Below the pieces are notes generated by a model. The model worked only from the letters and a program-made list of their open reading frames with translations, ran no database searches and was not told where the DNA came from. Below are positions 16,293 through 24,522 of a stretch of DNA of 48,883 nucleotides, one piece after another. Within the stretch, counting starts at the first letter, position 1. Each line of letters opens with the position of its first letter. A program made the position numbers and the translations under genes. The stretch comes from Clostridia bacterium. GTDB taxonomy: Bacteria; Bacillota; Clostridia; Oscillospirales; Acutalibacteraceae. The stretch is taken from positions 1-48,883 of the forward strand of contig JAGBCU010000066.1 of the NCBI GenBank assembly GCA_017937865.1. The letters run 5' to 3'.

Positions 16293-17360
16293 ATGTCTAT
16301 GAAGAGGTTTTTGGATATAACCGATTTTTCAAGAGAGGGTCTTAGAGAAATCCTTAATCTTATGAGCTTTTTAAAAACAAATACAGGCACTTATTCTCAG
16401 GAGTTGGATAAAAAGGTTGTTGCAAATGCCTTCTATAAAGAAGACAAAAATACAGAGGCGGCTTTTACAGCGGCGGCAGTCCGTATGGGTGGCAGTACAA
16501 TGAATTTTTCGAATTCATCAAACGGTAGCCTTAAGGATGATATAACAGTTATGTCATCTGTTTCTGACGTTATAGTTTTGTCCCATTCAAAAAAAGGTGC
16601 CGCAAGGGCAGCCTCACTTTATTCAAGCGTGCCCGTTATTAATGCAGGTGACGGCGGTAGAGCGTACCCCGTGAAAACCCTTGCTGATTTTTCAACAGTA
16701 TGGATTGAGAAAAATCATATTTCCAATATGAAAATAGGCTTTTCAGGCGATTTTTCAAATAATGCTCTTGTTAAAAATCTTCTTCAATGCCTCAGCCTCT
16801 ATAACGGTAACGAATTTTATTTTATATCCGTTAACGGTGCACAACTTCCCGAGGAATTAATAAATATATTAAAAAAACGAGAGAAAAAATATTTCGTTTT
16901 TGATAATCTTTTTGACGCAATTCCCCAGCTTGATGTTTTATATATGACAGAGGTAAAAAAGGAAAGCTTTGAAAATGAAAAGGCTTTTGAGGAAAGAAAG
17001 CATAATTTTATTTTAAATGAAAAAATGCTTCTTACTGCAAAGGCTGACCTTGTTATTCTTCATCACTTCCCGAGGGGAATTGAGCTTGATATGTCTGTTG
17101 ATGAGGATGAAAGAGCGAAATATGTTTCTGCTCTTGATAGGTATGTGGATGCTTGCTGTGCAAGTATTCTTAAAACTGTTACAGGCAGAGCCGGCAGATA
17201 TATAAAGCCTGATTTTGAGGAGGCTACCCACGATGCTTACTGTGGAAAGCCTGACTGCATAACCTCTGATGAAAAATATCTGCCTCCGTTATTTTACGAG
17301 CTTGCCGACGGAAAGCTTATTTGTAAATATTGCGGTCAAGAGTTGAAGACTAATGAATAA
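16293..17360 (+). CDS. catalytically degenerate aspartate carbamoyltransferase-like protein with PyrI-type zinc knuckle
   Basis: The body of this 355-residue protein aligns by eye with PyrB, the catalytic chain of aspartate carbamoyltransferase: VPVINAGDG, GNEFYFIS, DVLYMT and the final LILHHFPRG are in order. The catalytic residues are gone. STRTR is DKNTE (51-55). The 80s loop is shortened by about seven residues. Arg105 is Ser, HPTQ is YPVK, Arg167 is Ala, and Arg229 and Gln231 are Glu and Lys (E. coli numbering). The last 40 residues match the zinc domain of the regulatory chain PyrI: C317-x4-C322 and C344-KY-C347. The start at 16293 is set by TGAGGTG. It overlaps the next gene by eight bases. 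It is likely a pseudoenzyme. The role is unknown. Confidence 0.85.
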   Translation: MSMKRFLDITDFSREGLREILNLMSFLKTNTGTYSQELDKKVVANAFYKEDKNTEAAFTAAAVRMGGSTMNFSNSSNGSLKDDITVMSSVSDVIVLSHSKKGAARAASLYSSVPVINAGDGGRAYPVKTLADFSTVWIEKNHISNMKIGFSGDFSNNALVKNLLQCLSLYNGNEFYFISVNGAQLPEELINILKKREKKYFVFDNLFDAIPQLDVLYMTEVKKESFENEKAFEERKHNFILNEKMLLTAKADLVILHHFPRGIELDMSVDEDERAKYVSALDRYVDACCASILKTVTGRAGRYIKPDFEEATHDAYCGKPDCITSDEKYLPPLFYELADGKLICKYCGQELKTNE

Positions 17361-17913
17361 AAAAATACTTGTGATTGAGGGCTCAAATCGCCCGTGTAGC
17401 TATACAAACGATATTTGCCGTAGCTGTGTAAATGGATTAGAAAATGCGGAAATTGAAGTTTTTAATGCTTATAAAACCGCTTTTCATTTTTGCAACGGCT
17501 GTAACTATTGCGAAGAAAACGGAAAATGTATCCATAATGATTTAGATGCTTTTTTTGAAAGCTTTGAAAATGCAGATTTAATAATCTTTTCAAGTCCTGT
17601 TTATAACGGTGGCTTTTCCTCGCCGATAAAAGCACTTATTGACAGATTTCAGTTTTACTATACAAGCTTTTACAAAAACGGTAAGGTTCAAGCCATAAAG
17701 AAGCATCGAAAGGCTTTATTCGTTGCTGCTGCAGGCAGAAGCGGTGTTGAAGCTCTCGGCTATATGGAAAAACAGCTGAAATGTGCATTTACCATTTTGA
17801 ATATGGAGTTAGCGGGCTCAATTTTATGCTCCGACACTGATACCGCTCCTGATATTAAAAAAGCAAAATCGGAATTAACATCTCTTTTAAAAAGGAGTTT
17901 GAATAATGAATAA
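17353..17913 (+). CDS. flavodoxin-fold NAD(P)H-dependent oxidoreductase (iron-sulfur flavoprotein-like)
   Basis: A 186-residue FMN-binding protein of the NADPH-dependent FMN reductase group. The N-terminal phosphate loop EGSNRPCSYT follows the first strand. SSPVYNGGFSSPIKALIDR is the second FMN contact, and AAAGRSGVEALG is the third region. A cysteine cluster, CNGCNYCEENGKC (about residues 48-60), resembles the one that holds a [4Fe-4S] cluster in iron-sulfur flavoproteins. It overlaps the upstream carbamoyltransferase-like gene by eight bases and the downstream secreted protein gene by eight bases, so the three genes are cotranscribed. The electron donor and substrate are unknown. Confidence 0.85.
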   Translation: MNKKILVIEGSNRPCSYTNDICRSCVNGLENAEIEVFNAYKTAFHFCNGCNYCEENGKCIHNDLDAFFESFENADLIIFSSPVYNGGFSSPIKALIDRFQFYYTSFYKNGKVQAIKKHRKALFVAAAGRSGVEALGYMEKQLKCAFTILNMELAGSILCSDTDTAPDIKKAKSELTSLLKRSLNNE

Positions 17914-19510
17914 AAGAAAGAAGAAAATATTATCCGTTGTTGCGGTTGTTGCTCTTGTAGCAACTGTATTCGGCATAATAGGCACCGCCCTTACTATTGA
18001 TGACGGTATGTTCAGTAACAATACACCGATGAAAATAACCCCTAATGCTGAGGTCATAGGCAGTATTGACGTAAAGGGTGACCATGAAGAATATATGTTT
18101 GAGGTTACTCAGAACGGTATTCTTACCGTGCGACTTGACCACGACAATTTGCTTGATTCTCTTAAATGCGGATTTATTGTAACCCTTTATAAAATCGTTG
18201 ACGGTGAAACAAGAGTATATAAAGAAATTACATATTTCAAATCCTTCTGGAGCGACGTTACTTCAAGCTGGGGTGAAACGGGTATAACACCGGGTACATA
18301 TCTTATCGTTGTAGAGCCCGGTCTTGACATTCTTTATTCTGATTTTACAATAGTAACCTTATTTACTCCGACCGAAAGCTACGAAAAAGAGCTTAATGAT
18401 ACAAAAGCTGAAGCAACGCCTGTTCAAATCGGTAGAGTTTATTACGGCTCAGGCTCTCAACGCATTGAAGGCACTGATGCCGACTGGTTTAGCTTTGAGG
18501 TGGCTGAGGATTCTTGCGTGAACATAACCTTTTCCCACTTGGACCATAAAATTCCGTCAGCCGGCTGGACTATAAGACTCTACAATGAATTTGACCAGCT
18601 TATAAGTGATTTTACTTCAAAATTAAGTGACGTGCTTATAAAAACAGGCTCATTAGGCTTGAGAAAGGGTAAGTATTATATTCAGGTAGAGACACAAACG
18701 CCTGTAGTGGATACTTATAAAATTCAGGTCGGTGCCGATACAGCTGTTAATCATGAATTTGAAATTAATGATAATCCTGCTTTGGCAACAGATTTACCTA
18801 TGAATGTAGCAATAAGCGGTTCTCTTGCTGATAAGGTGCTTAGTCTGGATAAGGATTATTATAAATTTACTGTTCCTGCTGACGGCATTGTGAATTTTGA
18901 ATTTGCTCATAATGTGCTTGAAGGCGATAAAATGGGCTGGAATATAAGAATTATCAAGCTTGAAGCCGACGGCACACAAACAGAAATGATTAAAAAATCG
19001 TCAAAATGGAATGATAGCGGTACAACAATTCCTAATATCGGTCTTCCTGCAGGCACTTATTATGCTTGTATAGACGGTGACTCTGTATCGTATAACAGTG
19101 AATCATATTTCTGTAAATGGACATTTACTGAAAACGATAGCTACGAAAAAGAATTCAATAACTCCTTCGAAAGTGCAAATGATATAACCTTCAATAAAGA
19201 ATATCAGGGTGCAATTATTTCTAAGGATACAGAATATATCTTTGATGAGGACTATTACAAATTCACTCTTACAGAAGAAACAAGCGTAGCTCTTGAATTC
19301 AGCCATGCAAGAATCTTCGAAAGTCAGGAAGCATGGTTGTTTGCTATCGTTGACGCTAACGGTAACGTAGTTGCCGAAGAGGATTGCTACCTCTATGAAG
19401 GTCGTGACAATATAGATGCTACAACTCTTCCTGCAGGTACCTACTACGTAAGAATCAAGGGCGGTCTTCAGGGTAGTGAAGACGTTTACACCATCAAATT
19501 GATAAAATAA
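17906..19510 (+). CDS. secreted PPC-like repeat protein
   Basis: A 534-residue protein with an N-terminal signal or anchor helix (about residues 8-30) and then four beta-sandwich repeats of about 120 residues that look like bacterial pre-peptidase C-terminal (PPC) domains. Each shows a pattern of the type SYEKELNDTKAEA, then TDADWFSFEV or KDYYKFTV, then an FSH or FAH segment, and finally GxYYxQV or GTYYVRI. No enzymatic domain accompanies them, which is unusual because PPC domains normally accompany proteases. The start is supported by AAAAAGGAG ahead of the ATG and by overlap with the oxidoreductase gene. A surface-binding or structural role is plausible but not shown. Confidence 0.75.
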   Translation: MNKRKKKILSVVAVVALVATVFGIIGTALTIDDGMFSNNTPMKITPNAEVIGSIDVKGDHEEYMFEVTQNGILTVRLDHDNLLDSLKCGFIVTLYKIVDGETRVYKEITYFKSFWSDVTSSWGETGITPGTYLIVVEPGLDILYSDFTIVTLFTPTESYEKELNDTKAEATPVQIGRVYYGSGSQRIEGTDADWFSFEVAEDSCVNITFSHLDHKIPSAGWTIRLYNEFDQLISDFTSKLSDVLIKTGSLGLRKGKYYIQVETQTPVVDTYKIQVGADTAVNHEFEINDNPALATDLPMNVAISGSLADKVLSLDKDYYKFTVPADGIVNFEFAHNVLEGDKMGWNIRIIKLEADGTQTEMIKKSSKWNDSGTTIPNIGLPAGTYYACIDGDSVSYNSESYFCKWTFTENDSYEKEFNNSFESANDITFNKEYQGAIISKDTEYIFDEDYYKFTLTEETSVALEFSHARIFESQEAWLFAIVDANGNVVAEEDCYLYEGRDNIDATTLPAGTYYVRIKGGLQGSEDVYTIKLIK

Positions 19511-19529
19511 ACTGTGCGGTGAATTATAG

Positions 19530-20480
19530 TTGAAAAAATATATATGCTTACTTTTGGCACTGTCTCTCGTTTTTACGGGAGGCTGTGTCGGGGTAGGTAA
19601 CGATGTGGAAAAAACCGAAAAAATAACAATAGCTACGTCCTTTTATCCTGTGTATATATTTACTTTAAACATTGTAGACGGGATAGATGCCTTTGAGGTA
19701 AAATGTATGGCGGAGCAGAATATAGGCTGTCTTCATGATTACACCCTTACTTCTAAGGATGTAAGGCTTCTTAATGATGCGGCTGTGTTAGTTATTAACG
19801 GTGCAGGTATGGAAAGCTTCGTTGAAGACGCTTATAAAAATGTTGAAGATTTATCGGTTATAGATTCTTCAACCGGTATAGAACTGCTTTGCGGTGAAAA
19901 TGAGCATGGTGATAACGGCAATTCTCACAACGCTGATAATGAAAACTCCCATAACCATTCCCATAACCATACTGACAATTCACATATCTGGCTTTCTGTT
20001 GAAAATGCAAAAAAACAGGTTGAAAACATAAAGAACGGTCTTTCAGAGCAGTTCCCCGAATACAGATATTTGTTCTTTAAAAATTACGAAGCTTACATTA
20101 AAAGATTAGAAGCTCTTGAAGAAACACAAAAAGAATATTCCTCTGCGATTACAGATAAAAAGGTTATAAGCTTCCATAAAGCCTATGACTATTTAGCAAT
20201 GGATTTGGGCTTTCAGGTTGTAGCTTGCGTTGAAAGTGATGAGGGTGGTGAACCCTCGGCAAAAAAGCTTGCAGAATTAACTAAGCATATTAAAGAGGAT
20301 GAAATATGTGCGTTATTTATCGAGCCTCAATACACAGGCTCTGCGGCAGAAATTTTAAAAAATGAAACAGGTATAAACATTTACGTTATTAATCCCGTTA
20401 CAAGCGGTGAAGCGAGCTTAACTGCTTACGAGGATATAATGAAAGAAAATTATGAGCTGATTTTAAAGGCGGTGAAGTAA
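19530..20480 (+). CDS. znuA: zinc/manganese ABC transporter substrate-binding lipoprotein
   Basis: A cluster A-I (ZnuA/AdcA-type) binding protein that captures Zn2+ or Mn2+ outside the cell. The N-terminus is a lipoprotein signal with a TGGC lipobox (Cys19). Metal ligands are suggested by CLHDYTLTSKDV, DNSHIWLSVENA and ISFHKAYDYLA. Between the first two is a histidine-rich loop (residues 125-150, ENSHNHSHNHTDNSH) typical of zinc-specific members. Start is TTG with a weak GGTGAA site 19 bases after the preceding stop. The ATPase gene follows immediately. Zinc is preferred over manganese because of the His-rich loop. Confidence 0.9.
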   Translation: MKKYICLLLALSLVFTGGCVGVGNDVEKTEKITIATSFYPVYIFTLNIVDGIDAFEVKCMAEQNIGCLHDYTLTSKDVRLLNDAAVLVINGAGMESFVEDAYKNVEDLSVIDSSTGIELLCGENEHGDNGNSHNADNENSHNHSHNHTDNSHIWLSVENAKKQVENIKNGLSEQFPEYRYLFFKNYEAYIKRLEALEETQKEYSSAITDKKVISFHKAYDYLAMDLGFQVVACVESDEGGEPSAKKLAELTKHIKEDEICALFIEPQYTGSAAEILKNETGINIYVINPVTSGEASLTAYEDIMKENYELILKAVK

Positions 20481-20481
20481 A

Positions 20482-21231
20482 ATGGCATCCGAAAACGGTT
20501 GCGGTCTTTGTAAAATAAAAGTAGATAAAATCGGCGTAAAAAAAGGGACCGACGTATTGCTTTCGGACGTTTCCTTTGAACTTCATTGTGGCGAGCTTAC
20601 AGCTCTCATAGGTGTAAACGGAGCCGGTAAAACTACTCTTGTAAAATCTATTTTAGGTGAAATCAAGCATCAAGGTACAGTTTCTTTTGAATCTCATTGT
20701 GGACAAAAGCTTAGTAAAATAACAATAGGCTATGTTCCGCAGCATCTTGATTTTGACCGTTCTGCTCCTATCAGCGTTGAGGATTTCCTTATGATAGGAA
20801 GAACAGTTAGCCCTGTTTGCTTTATAAAAAAGAAAAAAATCTCACGTGAGCTTGATGAAATCCTTGAAACCGTAGGCTGTAAGGATTTAAAAGAAAAACG
20901 CTTAGGCGACCTTTCCGGTGGCGAGCTTCAAAGGGTTATGCTTGCTAATGCCTTGTATCCTACCCCTGAGCTTCTTATTCTTGATGAACCCGTTTCGGGC
21001 GTTGATGCCTCAGGTAGCGAAAAATTCTACGAGGTTATATCAGATTTAAAGCAACATTATCATATGGCGATAGCAATGGTTTCTCACGATTTAGGTATCG
21101 TAAGAGATTACGCGGATAACGTTGTTTTAATAAACAAATCTGTTTTAAAAAGCGGTAACGCAAAATCCGTTTTCTCCTCAGATGAGTTCAGCCAAAGCTT
21201 TTATAGCTTGTCAAAGGAGGCGGAAGAATGA
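20482..21231 (+). CDS. znuC: zinc/manganese ABC transporter ATPase
   Basis: A 249-residue ABC ATPase that powers the metal importer. Walker A is GVNGAGKTT (about residues 43-51), the signature is LSGGELQRVML, and Walker B is LLILDEPVSGVD, with the switch histidine in MVSHDLG. A Q-loop is visible in YVPQHLDF. It begins one base after the binding-protein gene and overlaps the permease gene (ATGA), the usual cistron arrangement. Confidence 0.93.
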   Translation: MASENGCGLCKIKVDKIGVKKGTDVLLSDVSFELHCGELTALIGVNGAGKTTLVKSILGEIKHQGTVSFESHCGQKLSKITIGYVPQHLDFDRSAPISVEDFLMIGRTVSPVCFIKKKKISRELDEILETVGCKDLKEKRLGDLSGGELQRVMLANALYPTPELLILDEPVSGVDASGSEKFYEVISDLKQHYHMAIAMVSHDLGIVRDYADNVVLINKSVLKSGNAKSVFSSDEFSQSFYSLSKEAEE

Positions 21232-22061
21232 ATGTGATTTATAATTTTGCAGAGGGTGTGTTGCCTTTTGCCTGGGCGGACTATAAATTTATGGTAAATG
21301 CTTTTATAGCGATTCTTCTTATAGCTCCGCTTATGGGTATTCTCGGCACAATGGCTGTAAATAACAAAATGGCATTCTTTTCCGATGCTTTAGGCCATAG
21401 TGCTTTTACGGGTATCGCTTTAGGCGTGCTTTTAGGAATACATAATGAAACTATATCGTTGATTGCCTTCGGTGTTTTCCTTGCTCTTGTTATAACGAGG
21501 GTAAAAAATAAAGGCAAAGCATCCTCGGATACCGTGATAAGCGTGTTTTCTTCAACTGCGGTTGCGGTAGGCTTGCTTGTGCTTTCCTACGGTGGCGGCT
21601 TTTCAAAATACAGTGCGTATCTTGTAGGTGACATTTTAAGCATATCAGCTTTAGAAATTCTCGGCTTACTTATAACTCTTATTGCGGTTGTTATAATATG
21701 GGCATTTATTTACAATAAGCTTCTTATAATATCTATAAACAGAGAATTAGCTGCAAGCCGAGGTGTAAAAACCGCACTTTACGAAAACATTTTCGTAATA
21801 GTTGTAGCAGTTGTAGTAATGCTTTCAATTAAATGGGTAGGTATTCTTCTTATTAATTCGCTTCTCATATTACCTGCCGCTTCTGCGAGAAATATCGCAA
21901 AAAATTCCCGTCAGTACCTTGCAAGCTCGGTAGCAATATCGGTAATATGCTCTGTTTGCGGTTTGCTTATTTCGTTTTATGCTGATACATCTGCGGGTGC
22001 TACTGTAGTAACTGTTTTAGCGGTTGTATTTTTTGCGACTTACTTATTCAGAAAAAAATAA
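21228..22061 (+). CDS. znuB: zinc/manganese ABC transporter permease
   Basis: The membrane subunit of the importer, 277 residues, with about eight hydrophobic helices. It has the family landmark near the N-terminus in which the sequence FFSDALGHSAFTGIALG precedes a helix, and SINRELAASRG in the cytoplasmic coupling region. It overlaps the ATPase gene and has a strong AAAGGAGG site. mreB follows after 33 bases without an obvious terminator, so read-through into the cell-shape operon is possible. Confidence 0.92.
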   Translation: MNVIYNFAEGVLPFAWADYKFMVNAFIAILLIAPLMGILGTMAVNNKMAFFSDALGHSAFTGIALGVLLGIHNETISLIAFGVFLALVITRVKNKGKASSDTVISVFSSTAVAVGLLVLSYGGGFSKYSAYLVGDILSISALEILGLLITLIAVVIIWAFIYNKLLIISINRELAASRGVKTALYENIFVIVVAVVVMLSIKWVGILLINSLLILPAASARNIAKNSRQYLASSVAISVICSVCGLLISFYADTSAGATVVTVLAVVFFATYLFRKK

Positions 22062-22094
22062 AATCAAAAATAATTCCGAAAGGACTGTATATAA

Positions 22095-23099
22095 ATGTTA
22101 TTTTCTCAAGATATAGGTGTGGATTTAGGAACAGCCAATACTCTTGTATTTGTTAAAGGAAAGGGTATCGTTATAAGAGAGCCTTCAGTTGTTGCGGTTG
22201 ACGAAAGAACAAATCCAAAAACCGTTGTTGCCGTTGGTGCGGATGCTAAAAAAATGATAGGCAGAACGCCAGGCTCAATTACTGCAGTAAGACCGCTTAA
22301 GGATGGCGTTATTGCAGACTTTGATATGACCTCTGATATGCTAAAGGAATTTATAAAAAGAGCAATAAGCGGTTCACCCTTCAATAGAGCAAGGGTTATG
22401 ATTTGCATACCCTCAGGCGTTACTGAGGTTGAAAGAAGAGCTGTTCACGATGCTGCAAAAAGTGCAGGTGCAAGATACGTAAGCCTTATTGAAGAGCCTA
22501 TGGCAGCAGCAATCGGTGCAGGTCTTCCCGTTTTAGATGCAACGGGCAGTATGATAGTTGATATCGGTGGCGGTACAAGTGAGGTTGCAGTTATTTCTTT
22601 AGGTGACATTGTTACATCAAAATCAGTAAGGGTTGCCGGTGATACCTTTGATGAAGCAATTATTTCATACGTGAAAAGAACCTTTAATCTTCTTATAGGT
22701 GAAAGAAGTGCTGAGGATATCAAATTAAAATTAGGCTCCGCTTATCCTTACGAGGGTGAAGCCGCAATGGAAATCAAGGGAAGAAATCTTATTGACGGTC
22801 TTCCTAAATCCGTAGAAATTACAAGCGAGCAGGTGCGTGAGGCTCTTGCTGACCCCGTAGACCAGATTCTTGACTCTATTAGATATACTCTTGACAGAAC
22901 TCCTCCCGAGCTTGCTGCTGATATTATTGAGAGAGGTATAACTCTTACAGGTGGCGGTGCACTTCTCAGAGGTCTTGATAAGCTGATTTCATCAGAAACA
23001 GGTATGCCTGTAAATATAGCAAAAAATCCTATTGACTGCGTTGTAAACGGAACAGGTATATGTCTTGAAAAAGACCTTTTAGGCTTTAAGAAGGGTTAA
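22095..23099 (+). CDS. mreB: rod shape-determining protein MreB
   Basis: Bacterial actin that forms membrane-bound filaments guiding wall elongation. Phosphate-1 motif [12 protein letters not shown] is at residues 8-19 and phosphate-2 is [13 protein letters not shown]. Adenosine-contact glycines lie in [13 protein letters not shown]. Length of 334 residues is standard. GAAAGGA precedes the ATG. It leads the conserved mreB-mreC-mreD-PBP2 order. Confidence 0.96.
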   Translation: MLFSQDIGVDLGTANTLVFVKGKGIVIREPSVVAVDERTNPKTVVAVGADAKKMIGRTPGSITAVRPLKDGVIADFDMTSDMLKEFIKRAISGSPFNRARVMICIPSGVTEVERRAVHDAAKSAGARYVSLIEEPMAAAIGAGLPVLDATGSMIVDIGGGTSEVAVISLGDIVTSKSVRVAGDTFDEAIISYVKRTFNLLIGERSAEDIKLKLGSAYPYEGEAAMEIKGRNLIDGLPKSVEITSEQVREALADPVDQILDSIRYTLDRTPPELAADIIERGITLTGGGALLRGLDKLISSETGMPVNIAKNPIDCVVNGTGICLEKDLLGFKKG

Positions 23100-23102
23100 A
23101 AA

Positions 23103-23960
23103 ATGAAAAGATTTTTACGAAGCTCTGTATTCAAAAACTTGATAGTGATAGCTTTAGTCGTTATGGTTGGCGTTGTTGTTGCCTCTTTAAGCCACAACGC
23201 AGCATCACCGGTAACTACTGTAATAGGAACTGTTTTTTCACCATTACAGAAGCTGTCATCATATATTGCCGATAATATTGACGGGCTTTCCGCGTCGTTT
23301 CGTTCATCCTCTGTTTATATAGAGGAAAATAAAGCGTTGAAAAAAGAAATTGAAGAATACAGAAAACAGCTTACAGATTATAACGAGTTGAAAAATAAAG
23401 TAGATGCCTACGAAGAGTTTTACGGAATTAAGCAACAGAATCCCGATTATGAATTCAGCTACGGCTCGGTTATATCGAAGGATGCTGCCGATGCTTACGG
23501 TTCATTCGTGCTTGATATTGGCTCAAAAGACGGTGTTAAGGTTGATGATCCCGTTATTTACGGCGAATATGTAGTAGGTGTAGTTAAAAAGGTTAATTAT
23601 ACCACGTGCGTTGTGTATTCTGTGCTTGACCCGAGGGTGAATATAGGTGCTTTTGAATCGGGTACAAGAGAATACGGTTACGTTTCAGGTGATGCTAAGC
23701 TTTATAAATCAGGACTTTGCAGGCTTTCAGGGCTTGATTCATCAACGTCGGTTGTTGGTGGCGGTATCGTTTGTACTTCGGGTGCAGGCGGAGTATTCCC
23801 TAACGCTCTTATTATAGGTGAGGTTAAGGCTGTTCATAGCGATGACGTTTCATCAGCCTATTATGCAGAAATTAAGCCCTTTATAAATCCCGACGAAATA
23901 ACAGACGTTTTTGTTATAACCTCATTTGAGGGTCAGGGCGAAGAAGATATTTCAGATTAA
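23103..23960 (+). CDS. mreC: rod shape-determining protein MreC
   Basis: MreC is a membrane-anchored periplasm-side scaffold linking MreB/MreD with PBP2. The 285-residue protein has one transmembrane helix (about 11-30), a coiled coil (about 75-105, with repeated Lys/Glu heptads) and the beta-rich MreC core containing SKDAADAYGSFVLDIGSKDG and VDDPVIYGEYVVG. It starts three bases after mreB. Confidence 0.92.
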   Translation: MKRFLRSSVFKNLIVIALVVMVGVVVASLSHNAASPVTTVIGTVFSPLQKLSSYIADNIDGLSASFRSSSVYIEENKALKKEIEEYRKQLTDYNELKNKVDAYEEFYGIKQQNPDYEFSYGSVISKDAADAYGSFVLDIGSKDGVKVDDPVIYGEYVVGVVKKVNYTTCVVYSVLDPRVNIGAFESGTREYGYVSGDAKLYKSGLCRLSGLDSSTSVVGGGIVCTSGAGGVFPNALIIGEVKAVHSDDVSSAYYAEIKPFINPDEITDVFVITSFEGQGEEDISD

Positions 23961-24002
23961 TCAGTTGTTTATTGAATAACAAAAGAGGAAAGAGGTGATA
24001 CC

Positions 24003-24512
24003 TTGCATTATGGAGATAACAGACCCAAATATATAAGATGGGCGATTTTTACTTTGCTTGTGGTTGGTGCTTGTGTGCTTCAGAATGCATCGGGCAGCTT
24101 GCTTGAAGTCTTTGGTGCAAGAGTATTCCTTCTTATTCCTGTATGCGTGAGTGTGGCTATGTTTGAAAGAGAAGTACCCTCAGCAATAATCGGTGCATTT
24201 GCAGGTGTTATGTGGGATATATCAAGCGGTGCCGACGGATATAATGCTTTAGTTATTATGCTTTTGTGTGCAGGAGTTTCTCTGCTTATAAGCCACCTTA
24301 TGAGAAATAATATTGTTACCGCCCTTGTTTTAGGTGCCGGTGCAACTTTTGTGTATGAATTTATCTATATAATAAGAATAGCCTTTGCAGGCAATCCTAT
24401 TTACAGCATTTTTACTTTTTATTTACCGTCCTTTGTTTTAACAGTGGTATTTATGCCGGTTTGTTACTATATTATAAAAACGGTTTACCGTTCGTTTAAG
24501 GTAACCGAGTAG
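24003..24512 (+). CDS. mreD: rod shape-determining protein MreD
   Basis: A 169-residue integral membrane protein with about five helices, placed exactly where MreD is found in the operon. Sequence similarity in this family is weak, so the call rests on topology, size and context. Features such as EVPSAIIGAFAGVMWDIS agree with it. The start is TTG, supported by GAGGTGAT five bases upstream. The next ATG is out of frame. Confidence 0.88.
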   Translation: MHYGDNRPKYIRWAIFTLLVVGACVLQNASGSLLEVFGARVFLLIPVCVSVAMFEREVPSAIIGAFAGVMWDISSGADGYNALVIMLLCAGVSLLISHLMRNNIVTALVLGAGATFVYEFIYIIRIAFAGNPIYSIFTFYLPSFVLTVVFMPVCYYIIKTVYRSFKVTE

Positions 24513-24522
24513 AGTGATATAT

